Notes: generated by a model not told the origin, from the sequence alone. A stretch of DNA of 64,000 nt from Streptomyces olivaceus (GCF_000721235.1 NZ_JOFH01000021.1:61288-125287); one strand, 5' to 3'. Counted from the stretch's first letter, positions 24,381-33,633 are shown. Made by a program: numbers and translations.

Positions 24381-26609
24381 GTGACGGCGACGACGGCGAC
24401 CCAGAAGACGGACACCCAGAAGAAGGACACCCGGGGGAAGGTGCGCACGGCGCGCCGGGTGCCGACCGTGACGCAGGTGACGCAGACGGAGTGCGGCCTG
24501 TGCTCGTCCATCGCGCTGCTGCGGTACTACGGGCGCGCGGAGGAGATCGTCAGCGCCCGCTCGGTGATGGAGGCGGGCCGCGACGGCCTGTCGGCCAGCC
24601 AGCTGGCGCAGTTCCTAGAATCGCGCGGGATGCGGGTCAAGCCGTACCGGGTACGGAACGTGGCCGCTCTCGCGAACTTCACCTCACCGGTGATCCTGTA
24701 CTGGGAGAACTACCACTTCGTCGTCCTGGAGAGCTTCGACGGCCGCACCGCGGTCGTCATGGACCCCGCGGTCGGCCGACGGCGCATCAGCCGCGCCGAG
24801 TTGGAGAAGAGCTTCACCGAGATCGTGCTGTCCGCCGAGCCGGGCGACACCTTCGAGCGCAAGCGCGCCACGCCGTTCGCGGAGTGGCGCAAGTTCCTGG
24901 TGATCACCTCGGAGACGAAGAAGCGGATCGCCCTGGTGGCGCTGCTGTCGCTCAGCGGTTACGGCACGGTGCTCGGCATTCCCGTGCTCACCCGGTGGGC
25001 GGTCGACCGGTACGCGCAGTGGCAGGGTTTCGGCGACGCGGCCGTGGTCCTGGCCGCCGTGCTGGCGGCCGCCGTGTGCTACCTCGCGCTGCATCTGACG
25101 AGGGTCGTGCTGCTGTCCTCGCTGATCGCCGTGCTCGGCAAGGACCTGATGAGCCAGACGTTCACCAGGCTGCTCAACCTGCCGTTCAAGTTCTTCACCA
25201 CACGGCCGCCGGGCGAACTGATGTACCGGCTCAACAGCGTGACGGCGGTGCGCGACCTGGTCTCCTCCCGGACGGCCCAGGGCGTCCTCGACGTGGGGAC
25301 CCTGCTCTGCGTCACGGTGTACCTGCTCGTCACCGAGTGGCGGCTGGGATCCGTCGCGGTCGGCATCTTCCTGCTCAACGCGCTGTACCTGATGAAGACG
25401 CGGTACCGGGTGACCGAGGCCGTCGACTCGGAGATCGCGTACCTGGCCAAGAGCCAGGGCACCCAGCTCGACGCCATCGTGTCGATCCCCGCCATCAAGA
25501 TGGGCGGCTACGCGGAGGAGTTCCTGCGCGGCTGGAACGAGACGTACGGCAACTCGCTGGACGCCATGCGGACCCGGATGCGTCTGCAGCAGGGCCGAAT
25601 CGCGGGGCTGTCGACGACCACGCAGATGTTCGGCCCGCTGATCCTGCTGCTGCTCAGCCTCTACATGGTCAGCCACGGCAGCATCTCGCTCGGGGCGGCC
25701 GTCTCCGTGCAGGCCATCTCCGCGACCTACTTCTCGCTGGCCAACTCGGTGTTCCAGACGTACACCTCGTTCAACGAGGTGTCCCGGTACGTGGCCCGGC
25801 TCTCGGAGATCTCCGACGAGGAGCCGGAGGCGGCCGGCGGCGACCGCACCGAGCTGGTCGCACCGTCCGTGACCCTGAAGAACGTCGACTTCCGGTTCAC
25901 GCTCCACAGCGAGCTGGTGGTCCGGAACGTCTCGATGACGATCGGCGCGGGAGAGCGCGTGGCCCTCGTCGGGCCGTCGGGCTCGGGCAAGAGCACCCTC
26001 GGCCGGATCATCTGCGGGCTCTACGAGGCCACCGGCGGGACCATCGAGTACGGCGGCCACGACCTCGGGGAGTACGACAGGTCCGCGCTGCGCCGCACCA
26101 TCGGCTACATCCCCCAGGAGGTGCACATGCACAACCGCACCATTCTGGAGAACCTCACGCTGGGCAAGGACCTGTCGGAGGAGTACGTCCGGGAGTTCTG
26201 CGGCCGGCTGGGCATCCTCGACTTCGTCGAGGAGCTGCCGATGGGCTACCAGACCCTGGTCTCCGACATGGGGGCCAACTTCTCGGGCGGTCAGCGCCAG
26301 CGGATAGCCATCGCGCGCGCCCTGCTGGGCGATCCGAAGATCCTCGTGATGGACGAGGCCACGGCGGCGCTCGACAACATCAACGAACGCCGTGTGCTGC
26401 GGGCCATCTCGGAGATCGGGGCCACCCAGATCGTGATCGCGCACCGCCTGGCCACGGTGAAGTCGGCCGACCGGATCTACGTCTTCGACAACGGGACGAT
26501 CACCGAGGCGGGAACGCACGAGAGCCTCCTGGGCGACGGCGACCTGTACGCGGACCTGTACGGCGAGGACGACCTGGAGCGGACCCTGGTGGCGGGAGAG
26601 CGGGCATGA
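24381..26609 (+). CDS. lanT: Peptidase-containing ABC exporter LanT
   Basis: A 742-residue exporter that removes double-glycine-type leaders during export. The C39 peptidase domain has C38 (QTECGLC), H112 (YHFVV) and D128 (VMDPAVGRR). A six-helix membrane domain follows (about 160-440). The ATPase domain has GPSGSGKST, SGGQRQR and ILVMDEATAALD. Cleavage after GA in the alpha and GG in the beta leader fits this peptidase. The GTG at 24381, two bases after LanM1's stop, is taken as the start; a TTG at 24375 is possible. It overlaps LanM2 by four bases. Confidence 0.94.
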   Translation: MTATTATQKTDTQKKDTRGKVRTARRVPTVTQVTQTECGLCSSIALLRYYGRAEEIVSARSVMEAGRDGLSASQLAQFLESRGMRVKPYRVRNVAALANFTSPVILYWENYHFVVLESFDGRTAVVMDPAVGRRRISRAELEKSFTEIVLSAEPGDTFERKRATPFAEWRKFLVITSETKKRIALVALLSLSGYGTVLGIPVLTRWAVDRYAQWQGFGDAAVVLAAVLAAAVCYLALHLTRVVLLSSLIAVLGKDLMSQTFTRLLNLPFKFFTTRPPGELMYRLNSVTAVRDLVSSRTAQGVLDVGTLLCVTVYLLVTEWRLGSVAVGIFLLNALYLMKTRYRVTEAVDSEIAYLAKSQGTQLDAIVSIPAIKMGGYAEEFLRGWNETYGNSLDAMRTRMRLQQGRIAGLSTTTQMFGPLILLLLSLYMVSHGSISLGAAVSVQAISATYFSLANSVFQTYTSFNEVSRYVARLSEISDEEPEAAGGDRTELVAPSVTLKNVDFRFTLHSELVVRNVSMTIGAGERVALVGPSGSGKSTLGRIICGLYEATGGTIEYGGHDLGEYDRSALRRTIGYIPQEVHMHNRTILENLTLGKDLSEEYVREFCGRLGILDFVEELPMGYQTLVSDMGANFSGGQRQRIAIARALLGDPKILVMDEATAALDNINERRVLRAISEIGATQIVIAHRLATVKSADRIYVFDNGTITEAGTHESLLGDGDLYADLYGEDDLERTLVAGERA

Positions 26610-29527
26610 GCGAGGTACAGGTGGCGACCGACGCACGACCGGCAACCGGTCCGACGGCGGCGGCCGACGCACACGTGGTGACCGAACCGCAGGTGGCGGT
26701 CGAGGACTTCCTGCCGTTCTACCGGAACCGGATTCCCCGGCAGGTCGTCGTGGACCGGCTGCGCGGCCCGCTCTCGCAGGTGGCCGCGCCCGAGCACGCC
26801 GGGACACTGGTCGACCAGGTCTGGGAGGACCTCGTCACCGCCGTGGAGGGGCACTCCCTGCGGGTGCTCATCGGCGAGTTCCACGAGTTCCGGCAGTCCT
26901 GGGGGCTGCCCGCGACCGCCGGGAGCGACGAGGCGATCAGCAGGTTCCGCCGGCACATCGAGGACCCGGACAACTGCCGTGAGCTGCTCGGCCGCTACGA
27001 CGTCCTGCGCCGTCGGCTCACCGTGGTCCTGGACCGCTTCCTGGACGCGTACGACGACCTGTTCACCGCCTTCCGCGACGACCGGCCGCGGCTCGTGGAG
27101 CGCGGTCTGCTCACGGACGGGGGCGACACGCTCGCCTCGTTGATCACCACGGGCGGCGACCCCCACAACGACAACCGGCGTGTCGTGGGCGTGCGCCTGG
27201 CCGGCGGCGGGCGGCTGGTCTTCAAACCGCGCACGCTGGCGGCCGACGACTTCGTCCGCGACCTGTACGCCGTGGTCGATCCGTATCTCGCGCACTCCCT
27301 GGGCGGATGCGTGCCCGAGTCGCTGTCCGTGGGGGACCACGGATGGCAGAGCTTCGTCACGCCGCGGGCCATGACCGGCCCGGACCAGCCGGCCCGGTAC
27401 TTCTACCGGTTCGGGGCGCTGTGCGCGCTCTTCGGCGCCATCGGCGCGTCCGACCTGCACGACGAGAACCTGCTGGCCGCCGGGGAGTACCCGTGCGTGA
27501 TCGACACGGAGATGATGCTCCGGCCCGGCTCCGGGACCGGGGACGGCTCGCTGGAGCAGCGGCTGAACAACCACGTGGAGGCGTCCGTGGCCTCCACCAT
27601 GCTGGTCCCGAACGTCAGGCCCGAGTCGCCGATCGACGTGATCATGGCGGGCGTCGGCGTCAGCGGTGAGCAGGTGTCCGGCAAGATGAAGAAGAGCGCC
27701 CTCCAGGACGGCGGCACGGACGCCCTCCGGCTGCGCTGGGAACCCATCGTGTACCAGCACAAGGAGAACGTGCCGCGGCTCGGCGACGAGAAGCTCGCGT
27801 CCGTGCGCTTCTACCGCGACATCGTCGCCGGGTACACCGACGCGCTGGGAGCCGTCCGGGAGCGCCGGGCGATCGAGGAAGTCATCGGCCGCTACGACGA
27901 GTTGCCCGTGCGCTGCCTGATCCGCTCGACGATGGTGTACGGCCGGTTCCTCGACGCGGCCACCCAGCCGCGGTACCTGCGCGACGCCGGGGAGAGCGAG
28001 CGGTTCCTGGGGCTGCTCAAGCAGTTCCCCCGGCAACTGGCGCCCGAGGCACGCGCGTTCGCCGGTGAGGCCGAGCGCGTCGCGATGGACACCGGGAACG
28101 TGCCCTACTTCACGGGCCGGGCCGGCACCACCGAACTGGCCACCCACACCGACCGGCTGCCGGGGGCGCATCCGTCCTCGCCGGCGGACGCCGCCCGGGC
28201 CGGCCTCGCGCTGCACGCCGCCCAGAGCGACCGCTACCACCGGTTCGTCCTGGAGGAGTGCTTCGGCGAACTCGCCGAGGCCGCGCCCGACGTGATGTCC
28301 GCCCAGAGCGTCTTCGCGCCCGTCCTCGACACGCCCGCGGGCGAGCCCTGGTGGCCCCACATCGCCCGCATCCTCCAGGACACCCAGGTGACGTACTCGG
28401 ACGCGGACGGCGTGCAGTGCGGCTGGGTCGGCGGGGTGGGACCCGACCGCGGGGTCCCCACCCTGCTCCCGGGCAACTACCTGTCGTTCCACGACAACGG
28501 GGGGATCGTCACCTTCCTGCAGGACGCCGCGGAGCGCGATCCCCGGTTCACGGAGCTGTACCGGCGTGCCGACCGCGGACTGAGCGCGCTCCTCCAGGTG
28601 TACGACGAGGCCCAGTTGAGGGCTCCGGAGAGCGTGTTCACCGGGGCCGCCTCGATGATGCTGACGCGGCCCAGGCGGCAGGACCGCGCGTGGACGGCGC
28701 GGCTGCTGGAGCGCGTGCCGGAGCGGATCGAGGCCGGCACGCTGGAGAAGGACCTGGCCAACGGCCCCGCCGGCCTCCTCATGGCCGTCCTGGCGCGTCT
28801 CGAGGCCGGCCAGGACCGGCTGATGGACGAGGAGCAGCTCGGGCGGCTGTGCGACCTGGTGCTCGGCCAGGCCGCGACACCGCTGGACCGCGCCTGGTAC
28901 GACGTGGCGCACGGGGACGTCGGCATGTGGTGGGCCGTCTCCCGCATCGGCCGGTACCTGGGCGACGCGGCCCTGTCCGGCGAGGCCGCGGACCGGCTGA
29001 CGGAACGGCTGTCCGCCGGGGAGCTGCCGCCGGTGCCGGGCTGGTGCAACGGCAGCGCGGGCGTGCTGCTGGTCTCGGCGGAGATCCTCACGTCGGCCGG
29101 CCGTCCGGAGGTGCTGACCGGCGGACGCCTCGCGGAGCTGGTGGACGGGGCGACGTCGTCGCGCGGAGACCGGCCGGTGGACCTGTCGGTGTGCCACGGC
29201 TCCAGCGGTGTCGTCCAGTCGCTGATCGCCACGAGCCGGCTGCTGGAGGACCGGTCGCTGCTCGGGCGGGCGGCGGAGTACCGCGAGCAGACGGCGCGGG
29301 CGGCCGGGGCCAGGGGTTTCCACACCGGCTGTCCGGGGAGGACCTCGCTGCTCGGCTACATGTTCGGCTGGTCCGGCATCGGCCACACCGACCTCATGCT
29401 GGACGAGGCGCTGGCCGGCCGGGCGCCGGCCTTCGTACCGGTCGCGCTGACCGCCGCCGGAGCGCCGGAGGAGCCGGCACCGTCCCGCCGTCCCGGAGCG
29501 AACGTCCGGGCGGGCGCCGGGCGTTGA
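26606..29527 (+). CDS. lanM2: Class II lanthionine synthetase LanM2
   Basis: A 973-residue second LanM, clearly diverged from LanM1. The dehydratase domain shows LVFKPRTLAADDF and ASDLHDENLLA. The cyclase domain shows C814 in WCNGSAG (Asn instead of the more usual His after Cys) and C863/H864 in CHGSSG. Two LanM enzymes, one per precursor, are typical of two-component lantibiotics with dissimilar peptides. The ATG at 26606 overlaps the LanT stop (ATGA). By analogy with lacticin 3147 it would modify the beta peptide. Confidence 0.94.
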   Translation: MSEVQVATDARPATGPTAAADAHVVTEPQVAVEDFLPFYRNRIPRQVVVDRLRGPLSQVAAPEHAGTLVDQVWEDLVTAVEGHSLRVLIGEFHEFRQSWGLPATAGSDEAISRFRRHIEDPDNCRELLGRYDVLRRRLTVVLDRFLDAYDDLFTAFRDDRPRLVERGLLTDGGDTLASLITTGGDPHNDNRRVVGVRLAGGGRLVFKPRTLAADDFVRDLYAVVDPYLAHSLGGCVPESLSVGDHGWQSFVTPRAMTGPDQPARYFYRFGALCALFGAIGASDLHDENLLAAGEYPCVIDTEMMLRPGSGTGDGSLEQRLNNHVEASVASTMLVPNVRPESPIDVIMAGVGVSGEQVSGKMKKSALQDGGTDALRLRWEPIVYQHKENVPRLGDEKLASVRFYRDIVAGYTDALGAVRERRAIEEVIGRYDELPVRCLIRSTMVYGRFLDAATQPRYLRDAGESERFLGLLKQFPRQLAPEARAFAGEAERVAMDTGNVPYFTGRAGTTELATHTDRLPGAHPSSPADAARAGLALHAAQSDRYHRFVLEECFGELAEAAPDVMSAQSVFAPVLDTPAGEPWWPHIARILQDTQVTYSDADGVQCGWVGGVGPDRGVPTLLPGNYLSFHDNGGIVTFLQDAAERDPRFTELYRRADRGLSALLQVYDEAQLRAPESVFTGAASMMLTRPRRQDRAWTARLLERVPERIEAGTLEKDLANGPAGLLMAVLARLEAGQDRLMDEEQLGRLCDLVLGQAATPLDRAWYDVAHGDVGMWWAVSRIGRYLGDAALSGEAADRLTERLSAGELPPVPGWCNGSAGVLLVSAEILTSAGRPEVLTGGRLAELVDGATSSRGDRPVDLSVCHGSSGVVQSLIATSRLLEDRSLLGRAAEYREQTARAAGARGFHTGCPGRTSLLGYMFGWSGIGHTDLMLDEALAGRAPAFVPVALTAAGAPEEPAPSRRPGANVRAGAGR

Positions 29528-29553
29528 CGGCCCAAGGCAAGGAAAAGCACACC

Positions 29554-29742
29554 ATGAGTAGGGAAGAGCACAACATGAACGACAACAAGCGGGCCGGTAT
29601 GGCGGCTTCGTTTCCGCTGTTCGTCGGGGCCGTCGTCGCGGCCGCGGCCGCGGCCCAGGAGAACTGGGGCGGCGCCGCGCTGGGCCTGGTGGCCGGCGTC
29701 GTCATCTCGCTGATCCTCGTGGCGCGCCGGCGCAAGCGGTAG
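29554..29742 (+). CDS. Small two-helix membrane protein, candidate immunity peptide
   Basis: A 62-residue protein. A short charged N-terminus is followed by two hydrophobic segments (about 16-33 and 38-55) and a basic end (ARRRKR). No family is recognised. An ATG at 29575 (MNDNKRAGM) is an alternative start. Its place inside the lantibiotic operon and its size resemble LanI-type immunity proteins, which are small membrane proteins that block the mature peptide. That role is inferred. Confidence 0.6.
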   Translation: MSREEHNMNDNKRAGMAASFPLFVGAVVAAAAAAQENWGGAALGLVAGVVISLILVARRRKR

Positions 29743-29752
29743 GCGGCACGCG

Positions 29753-30739
29753 ATGAAGTACTCGATTCTGCTGCCGGTGACGCCGGCCCGCCCCGAACAG
29801 GCGGTGCTGTTCGCCAACCTCGTGCAGTGGACGGCGGCCGAGCGGCTGTGGCAGGGGCAGTCGCTGGTCCTCGACTCCCATCATCTGGCCACCTGGCTGG
29901 CCGGGATCGGGGTGCGCGTCCCGATGGGGTTCGGCGTCTCCCTGATGCCGCTGCGGTCGCCGTACCAGGCGGCCTTCGAGGCGCGCTCGGTGGCGCTCGC
30001 GACCGGGCACCCCGTGGTGGCCGGGTTCGGTCCGGGACCGGTCTCCTTCCAGCAGGCCGTGCTCGGACGGCCGTATGCCAGACCGCTGCAGGCCTCCCGG
30101 GAGTACGCCACCGTCGTGCGCCGGCTGGTGTCGGGTGCGGACGCCGCGGTGGAGGGCCAGTACTTCTCCGTGGCGGCCCGGCTGCTGAAGCGTCCGGCGC
30201 CGCCGGTCGAGGTGGGTCTCGGCGTGCTGCGCCCGAAGATGGCGGCCCTCGCGGGCGAGGTGGCCGACCGGGCCATCACCTGGCTGCTGCCCGCCGCCCA
30301 CCTCGCCGGGACGGTGATCCCGGCGGTGCGCGGCGCCGACCGCACGCTCGGGACACCGGCGCGCACGACGGCCATCGTGCCGGTCGCGGTCGCCCGTCCG
30401 GGCCGGGACGCCACCGCACTGGCCGAGGCGACCTGCGGCAACCACCTGAAGGCGGCCCACTACCAGGACGCGCTGCGCAAGGCCGGGATCCCGGTGTCCG
30501 AGCGGGGTGACGCGCAGGACGCGGCGCTGGTCGTGGACGCGGGCGCCTTCCTGTACGGCACCGAGGACCAGATCCATGAGCGGCTGGCCGAGTTCGCCGC
30601 CGCCGGCGTGGACGAGGTCGTCCTCAACACGACCGGTGTCGCGCAGCTGCACGGCCCCAAAGCGGCCGCCCAGGACCTCCTGCAGCTCCTCGGCGGAGTC
30701 CGCGGCGGTTCGGCGGCCGAGGCCGGCCCGGTGCTCTGA
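29753..30739 (+). CDS. Luciferase-like (F420/FMN-dependent) oxidoreductase, candidate LanJ
   Basis: A 328-residue LLM-class TIM-barrel flavin/F420 enzyme. Family traits are the N-terminal YSILLPV strand, GIGVRVPMGFGVSLMPLRSP, and ATGHPVVAGFGPGP followed by AREYA-like helices. It sits where lacticin 3147 has ltnJ, the dehydrogenase that reduces dehydroalanine to D-alanine. An F420H2-dependent LLM reductase (LxmJ) does this in lexapeptide (from memory). I infer the same role here, on Ser7 of alpha and Ser5/Ser9 of beta. The alternative is oxidation of the peptide. Confidence 0.8.
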   Translation: MKYSILLPVTPARPEQAVLFANLVQWTAAERLWQGQSLVLDSHHLATWLAGIGVRVPMGFGVSLMPLRSPYQAAFEARSVALATGHPVVAGFGPGPVSFQQAVLGRPYARPLQASREYATVVRRLVSGADAAVEGQYFSVAARLLKRPAPPVEVGLGVLRPKMAALAGEVADRAITWLLPAAHLAGTVIPAVRGADRTLGTPARTTAIVPVAVARPGRDATALAEATCGNHLKAAHYQDALRKAGIPVSERGDAQDAALVVDAGAFLYGTEDQIHERLAEFAAAGVDEVVLNTTGVAQLHGPKAAAQDLLQLLGGVRGGSAAEAGPVL

Positions 30740-30827
30740 CCGCGCGCCCTCTTGCTCCCCTCCGTACACGACCCGAGACACGCACCACTTCCCAGTAGAG
30801 ACCTCCTAGTAGAGAGAACAGGACCCC

Positions 30828-32183
30828 ATGTCGCGCACCGAGAACGTCGACGTCGTCGTCGTGGGCGGCGGCCCGGCCGGCTCCACGGCCGCCGGCCTGC
30901 TCGCCAAGGCCGGCCACGAGGTACTCGTCCTGGAGCGGGAGACCTTCCCCCGCTACCACATCGGCGAGTCCATGGTGTCCGGCATGGCACCGCTCATGGA
31001 GGAGCTGGGGCTCGTGGCGGAGCTGGACGCCCGCTTCCAGCACAAGAGCGGGATCACCCTGCGGTGGGGCAAGGACCCCGAACCGTGGCGCAGCGACTTC
31101 TCCGCGGCGTTCTCCTCGACGGGCAGCCACTTCACGCACGCCTGGCACGTCACGCGCAGCGAGTTCGACGAGCTGCTGCTCGACAACGCCCGCAGCCTCG
31201 GCGCGAAGGTCCACGAGGCCGCCCAGGTCACCGAGGTCCTCAAGGACGAGTCCGGCAGGACGACCGGGGTGGTCTACACGCAGGGCGGCGAGACCCACCG
31301 GGCCACCGCGCGGTTCGTGGTCGACGCCTCCGGTCAGGGCCGCCTGCTGACCCGCCGGCTGACGCAGACCAGCTGGCAGGAGGATCTGCGCAACGTCGCG
31401 GTCTGGAGCTACTTCGACTCCTACACCCCCCTCGACCACAAGGACGACATCCTCGTCGAGGCCATCGAGGGCGGCGGCTGGGTGTGGGGCATCCCGCTCT
31501 CGGACACCAGGCTGAGCATGGGGTACGTCCTTCCCGTCGACAAGCTCACCGAGGAGACCCGGGCGGGCCGTACCCAGCGCGACGTCTTCCTGGACTGCCT
31601 GCGCAGGAGCAATCTCGCGAAGACGATGGTCGACGTGGAGGCGCTCGGCGAACTGAGCACGACACGCGACTGGTCCCACGTGTGCGACACGTTCCACGGC
31701 CCGGGCTGGGTGGCGGTGGGGGACTCCGCCGCGTTCATCGACCCGCTGTTCTCGTCCGGCGTGTGGCTGGGCACGTCCGGGGCGTGGCTCGCGGCCCGGG
31801 CGCTCGACGCCGCGCTGCGGGACGAGGACCGGGAGGAGGCGTCGCTGCAGCACTTCGACGCCGTCTACCGCCAGTTGTTCCAGGACATCCTGGCCTACGT
31901 CCGCTTCTTCATGGACCCGACCCGGCTGCGCGAGGAGTACGAGGAGCGGGCGCGGGAGATCGGGAACATGGTGACGCAGAGTTCACGGGTCGGCTTCATC
32001 TCGATGATCTCGGGTGTGAGCGCCGTCGCGGACGTCGTGGACTTCGACCCGATGAACGTCGAGGAGGTCGAGGACCTCATGCAGGAGTGGGACGAGCAGG
32101 CGTCCGGGAGCCGGGAGGCCGACGGAGCGGGCCGCGGGCCCGGCGTCGCGACCGTGCCCCAGGGGACGCCCGCGACGCCCTGA
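30828..32183 (+). CDS. Flavin-dependent halogenase-like oxidoreductase
   Basis: A 451-residue FAD enzyme. The dinucleotide motif is VVVGGGPAGSTAA (residues 10-22). The halogenase signature G-W-x-W-x-I-P is intact (W218, W220, P223). K73 in the HKSGITLRWG segment matches the lysine that handles hypohalous acid. ARSEFDELLLDNA-type and VGDSAAFIDPLFSSG motifs are also present. The length and the FAD-reduction context resemble halogenases that use carrier-bound or phenolic substrates more than the ~520-aa free-tryptophan enzymes. A separate flavin reductase is not seen in the window. In this operon the substrate may be the alpha peptide (its single Trp18), as MibH chlorinates Trp in NAI-107 (from memory). 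Confidence 0.83.
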   Translation: MSRTENVDVVVVGGGPAGSTAAGLLAKAGHEVLVLERETFPRYHIGESMVSGMAPLMEELGLVAELDARFQHKSGITLRWGKDPEPWRSDFSAAFSSTGSHFTHAWHVTRSEFDELLLDNARSLGAKVHEAAQVTEVLKDESGRTTGVVYTQGGETHRATARFVVDASGQGRLLTRRLTQTSWQEDLRNVAVWSYFDSYTPLDHKDDILVEAIEGGGWVWGIPLSDTRLSMGYVLPVDKLTEETRAGRTQRDVFLDCLRRSNLAKTMVDVEALGELSTTRDWSHVCDTFHGPGWVAVGDSAAFIDPLFSSGVWLGTSGAWLAARALDAALRDEDREEASLQHFDAVYRQLFQDILAYVRFFMDPTRLREEYEERAREIGNMVTQSSRVGFISMISGVSAVADVVDFDPMNVEEVEDLMQEWDEQASGSREADGAGRGPGVATVPQGTPATP

Positions 32184-32189
32184 AGTCCT

Positions 32190-32243
32190 GGCACCACCGC
32201 GCCGGCCGGCGTCCGTGCGGACGCCGACCGGCGCGGTGGTGCC
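32190..32243. terminator. Strong terminator at the end of the lantibiotic operon
   Basis: A 25-bp stem (32190-32214 with 32219-32243, one mismatch) and a 4-base loop lie between the halogenase-like gene and the convergent SARP gene. Confidence 0.92.
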
Positions 32244-32249
32244 GGGAGC

Positions 32250-33041
32250 CTACGACCGGGCCAGGGGGGCCCGCGTGATCAGCCGGAGCGCCTCCTCGCT
32301 GTCCCAGGTGAGCGCCGCGCCCCGCATCGCCTCGACGCTCGGAGGCACGTCGAGACCGAGATCCTCGACGAGGACCGCGCGGCAGCGGTTGAGCACGCCC
32401 AGGGCGCTCACCGCGTCACCCTGAACGCAGTACACGGCGGCCAGGAGCTCCCACAGGCGCTGCCGGTAGGGCGCCTCCGCCACGACCGTCTCGATGCGGT
32501 AGGAGAGCATCTCGGTCCGCCGCGCCATGAGCAGGGCGGTGAAGAGGTCCTCGTAGGTGTCGAGGCGTCCGTTGCGCAGTCCCGTCGCGTGTGCGTCGAA
32601 CCAGCGCGTCACGGGCAGGTCCTGCCCGAACGGACCGCGCCACAGGGTCAGTGCGCCCTCCAGCATGGCGATGGCGCCGTCGAGTTCGCCCCGTGCCAGC
32701 AGGTTGCGGCCCTGCCGGGAGGCGTCGACGAACGTGGGCAGGTCGATCTCGTTGGGTCCGGCTTCGATCCGGTAGCCGCTCTGGGAGCCGCGGCAGGTCG
32801 TGATCCTCCGGCTCAGCCCCGGTTGGGCACGGTCGAGGTCGCGCCGCAGACCGGTGAAGTGGCTGCGGAGGTTGGCCAGGGCGGACGAAGGCGGGTCGTC
32901 CCACAGGAGTTCGGCCAGTTCCGTCATCCCGACGGGCCGACCGGGTCTCAGGAGAAGGGCCGTGAGAATCGCCCGCCGCAGTGGGGAGCGAAGTTCAAGC
33001 TCTTCCCGTATCCGGAGATGTCCGAGAATTCTGAACAGCAT
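32250..33041 (-). CDS. SARP-family cluster regulator (winged helix + BTAD)
   Basis: A 263-residue AfsR/DnrI/RedD-type activator. Residues 1-95 are an OmpR-like winged helix (LRRAILTALLLRPGRPVGMTELAELLW, read in parts). The bacterial transcriptional activation domain follows to residue about 245 (LPTFVDASRQGRNLLARGE; AVYCVQGDAVSALGVLNRCRAVL). SARPs bind direct heptameric repeats near promoters of biosynthetic genes. It lies convergent to the lantibiotic operon, so it is the best candidate for its activator. The start ATG at 33041 is the only good one. Confidence 0.9.
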   Translation of the reverse strand: MLFRILGHLRIREELELRSPLRRAILTALLLRPGRPVGMTELAELLWDDPPSSALANLRSHFTGLRRDLDRAQPGLSRRITTCRGSQSGYRIEAGPNEIDLPTFVDASRQGRNLLARGELDGAIAMLEGALTLWRGPFGQDLPVTRWFDAHATGLRNGRLDTYEDLFTALLMARRTEMLSYRIETVVAEAPYRQRLWELLAAVYCVQGDAVSALGVLNRCRAVLVEDLGLDVPPSVEAMRGAALTWDSEEALRLITRAPLARS

Positions 33042-33633
33042 CGCGCCCCCTCAGCGAAGAGGGGGACACGCGACGGTGAACGGCACCACCGTTGCGGAAA
33101 AGGGTCTCGCAGAAGTCGAATTTTGCATGCCCGAGGTCATAATTGTCCCCCACAATTCCTCGATGTGTAGATCTAACGTACTTTCCGGGCAAAAGTGAAC
33201 GGCGCGCCCGGAACTCGGGTGTTGGTCATTCGCCGTGGTCTCTGCCGCGATCACCGCACGCGGTCCGCGATGGCCCCCGAAGGGGGTCACGCCGCCGGCT
33301 CGGTAATGTTCCGAACCCGACGGGCCGTGCGGCACGACTGAACATCCGAACCACTCCCCCGAGTCTGTTTCTGTCTGTTTGTGCCGGCTTTCCAGCCTCT
33401 GTTCCTCTATGGCGTTTTCCGGCGGCGATGCGCCGTCCGCACCTTGCCGGCCCGGCGGCAGGTCCCCGCCTGGCGCGAGATGTCCGCGTCACCGTCCTCG
33501 GGGACGCGGCCGCTTCGCCGGGCCGCACACGCGCTCCGTCGGCGGGGTCGCGGTGCGCTCACTTCTCGACCACACCTTCAGCGGTCGCCCCACCTCTCCC
33601 ATCTGCATCAACGGGCAAGGAGAGGAAATCATC
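33042..33633. other. Divergent regulatory region between the SARP and LuxR genes
   Basis: About 590 bases with no gene that I can support. The part near 33100-33200 is markedly AT-richer than its surroundings and contains AATTGT, five C bases, ACAATT at 33141-33157, a clean inverted repeat suited to a regulator. Promoters for both regulators should lie here. Confidence 0.55.
33141..33157. promoter_or_regulatory. Inverted-repeat putative operator upstream of the SARP gene
   Basis: Arms AATTGT (33141-33146) and ACAATT (33152-33157) with a C5 spacer, about 100 bases before the SARP start, in a local AT-rich island. Confidence 0.5.

Noticed and set aside
24491..26605. Upstream extension of the LanM2 frame through lanT
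   Set aside because: It reads lanT out of frame; the ATG at 26606 overlapping the LanT stop gives a normal LanM N-terminus.
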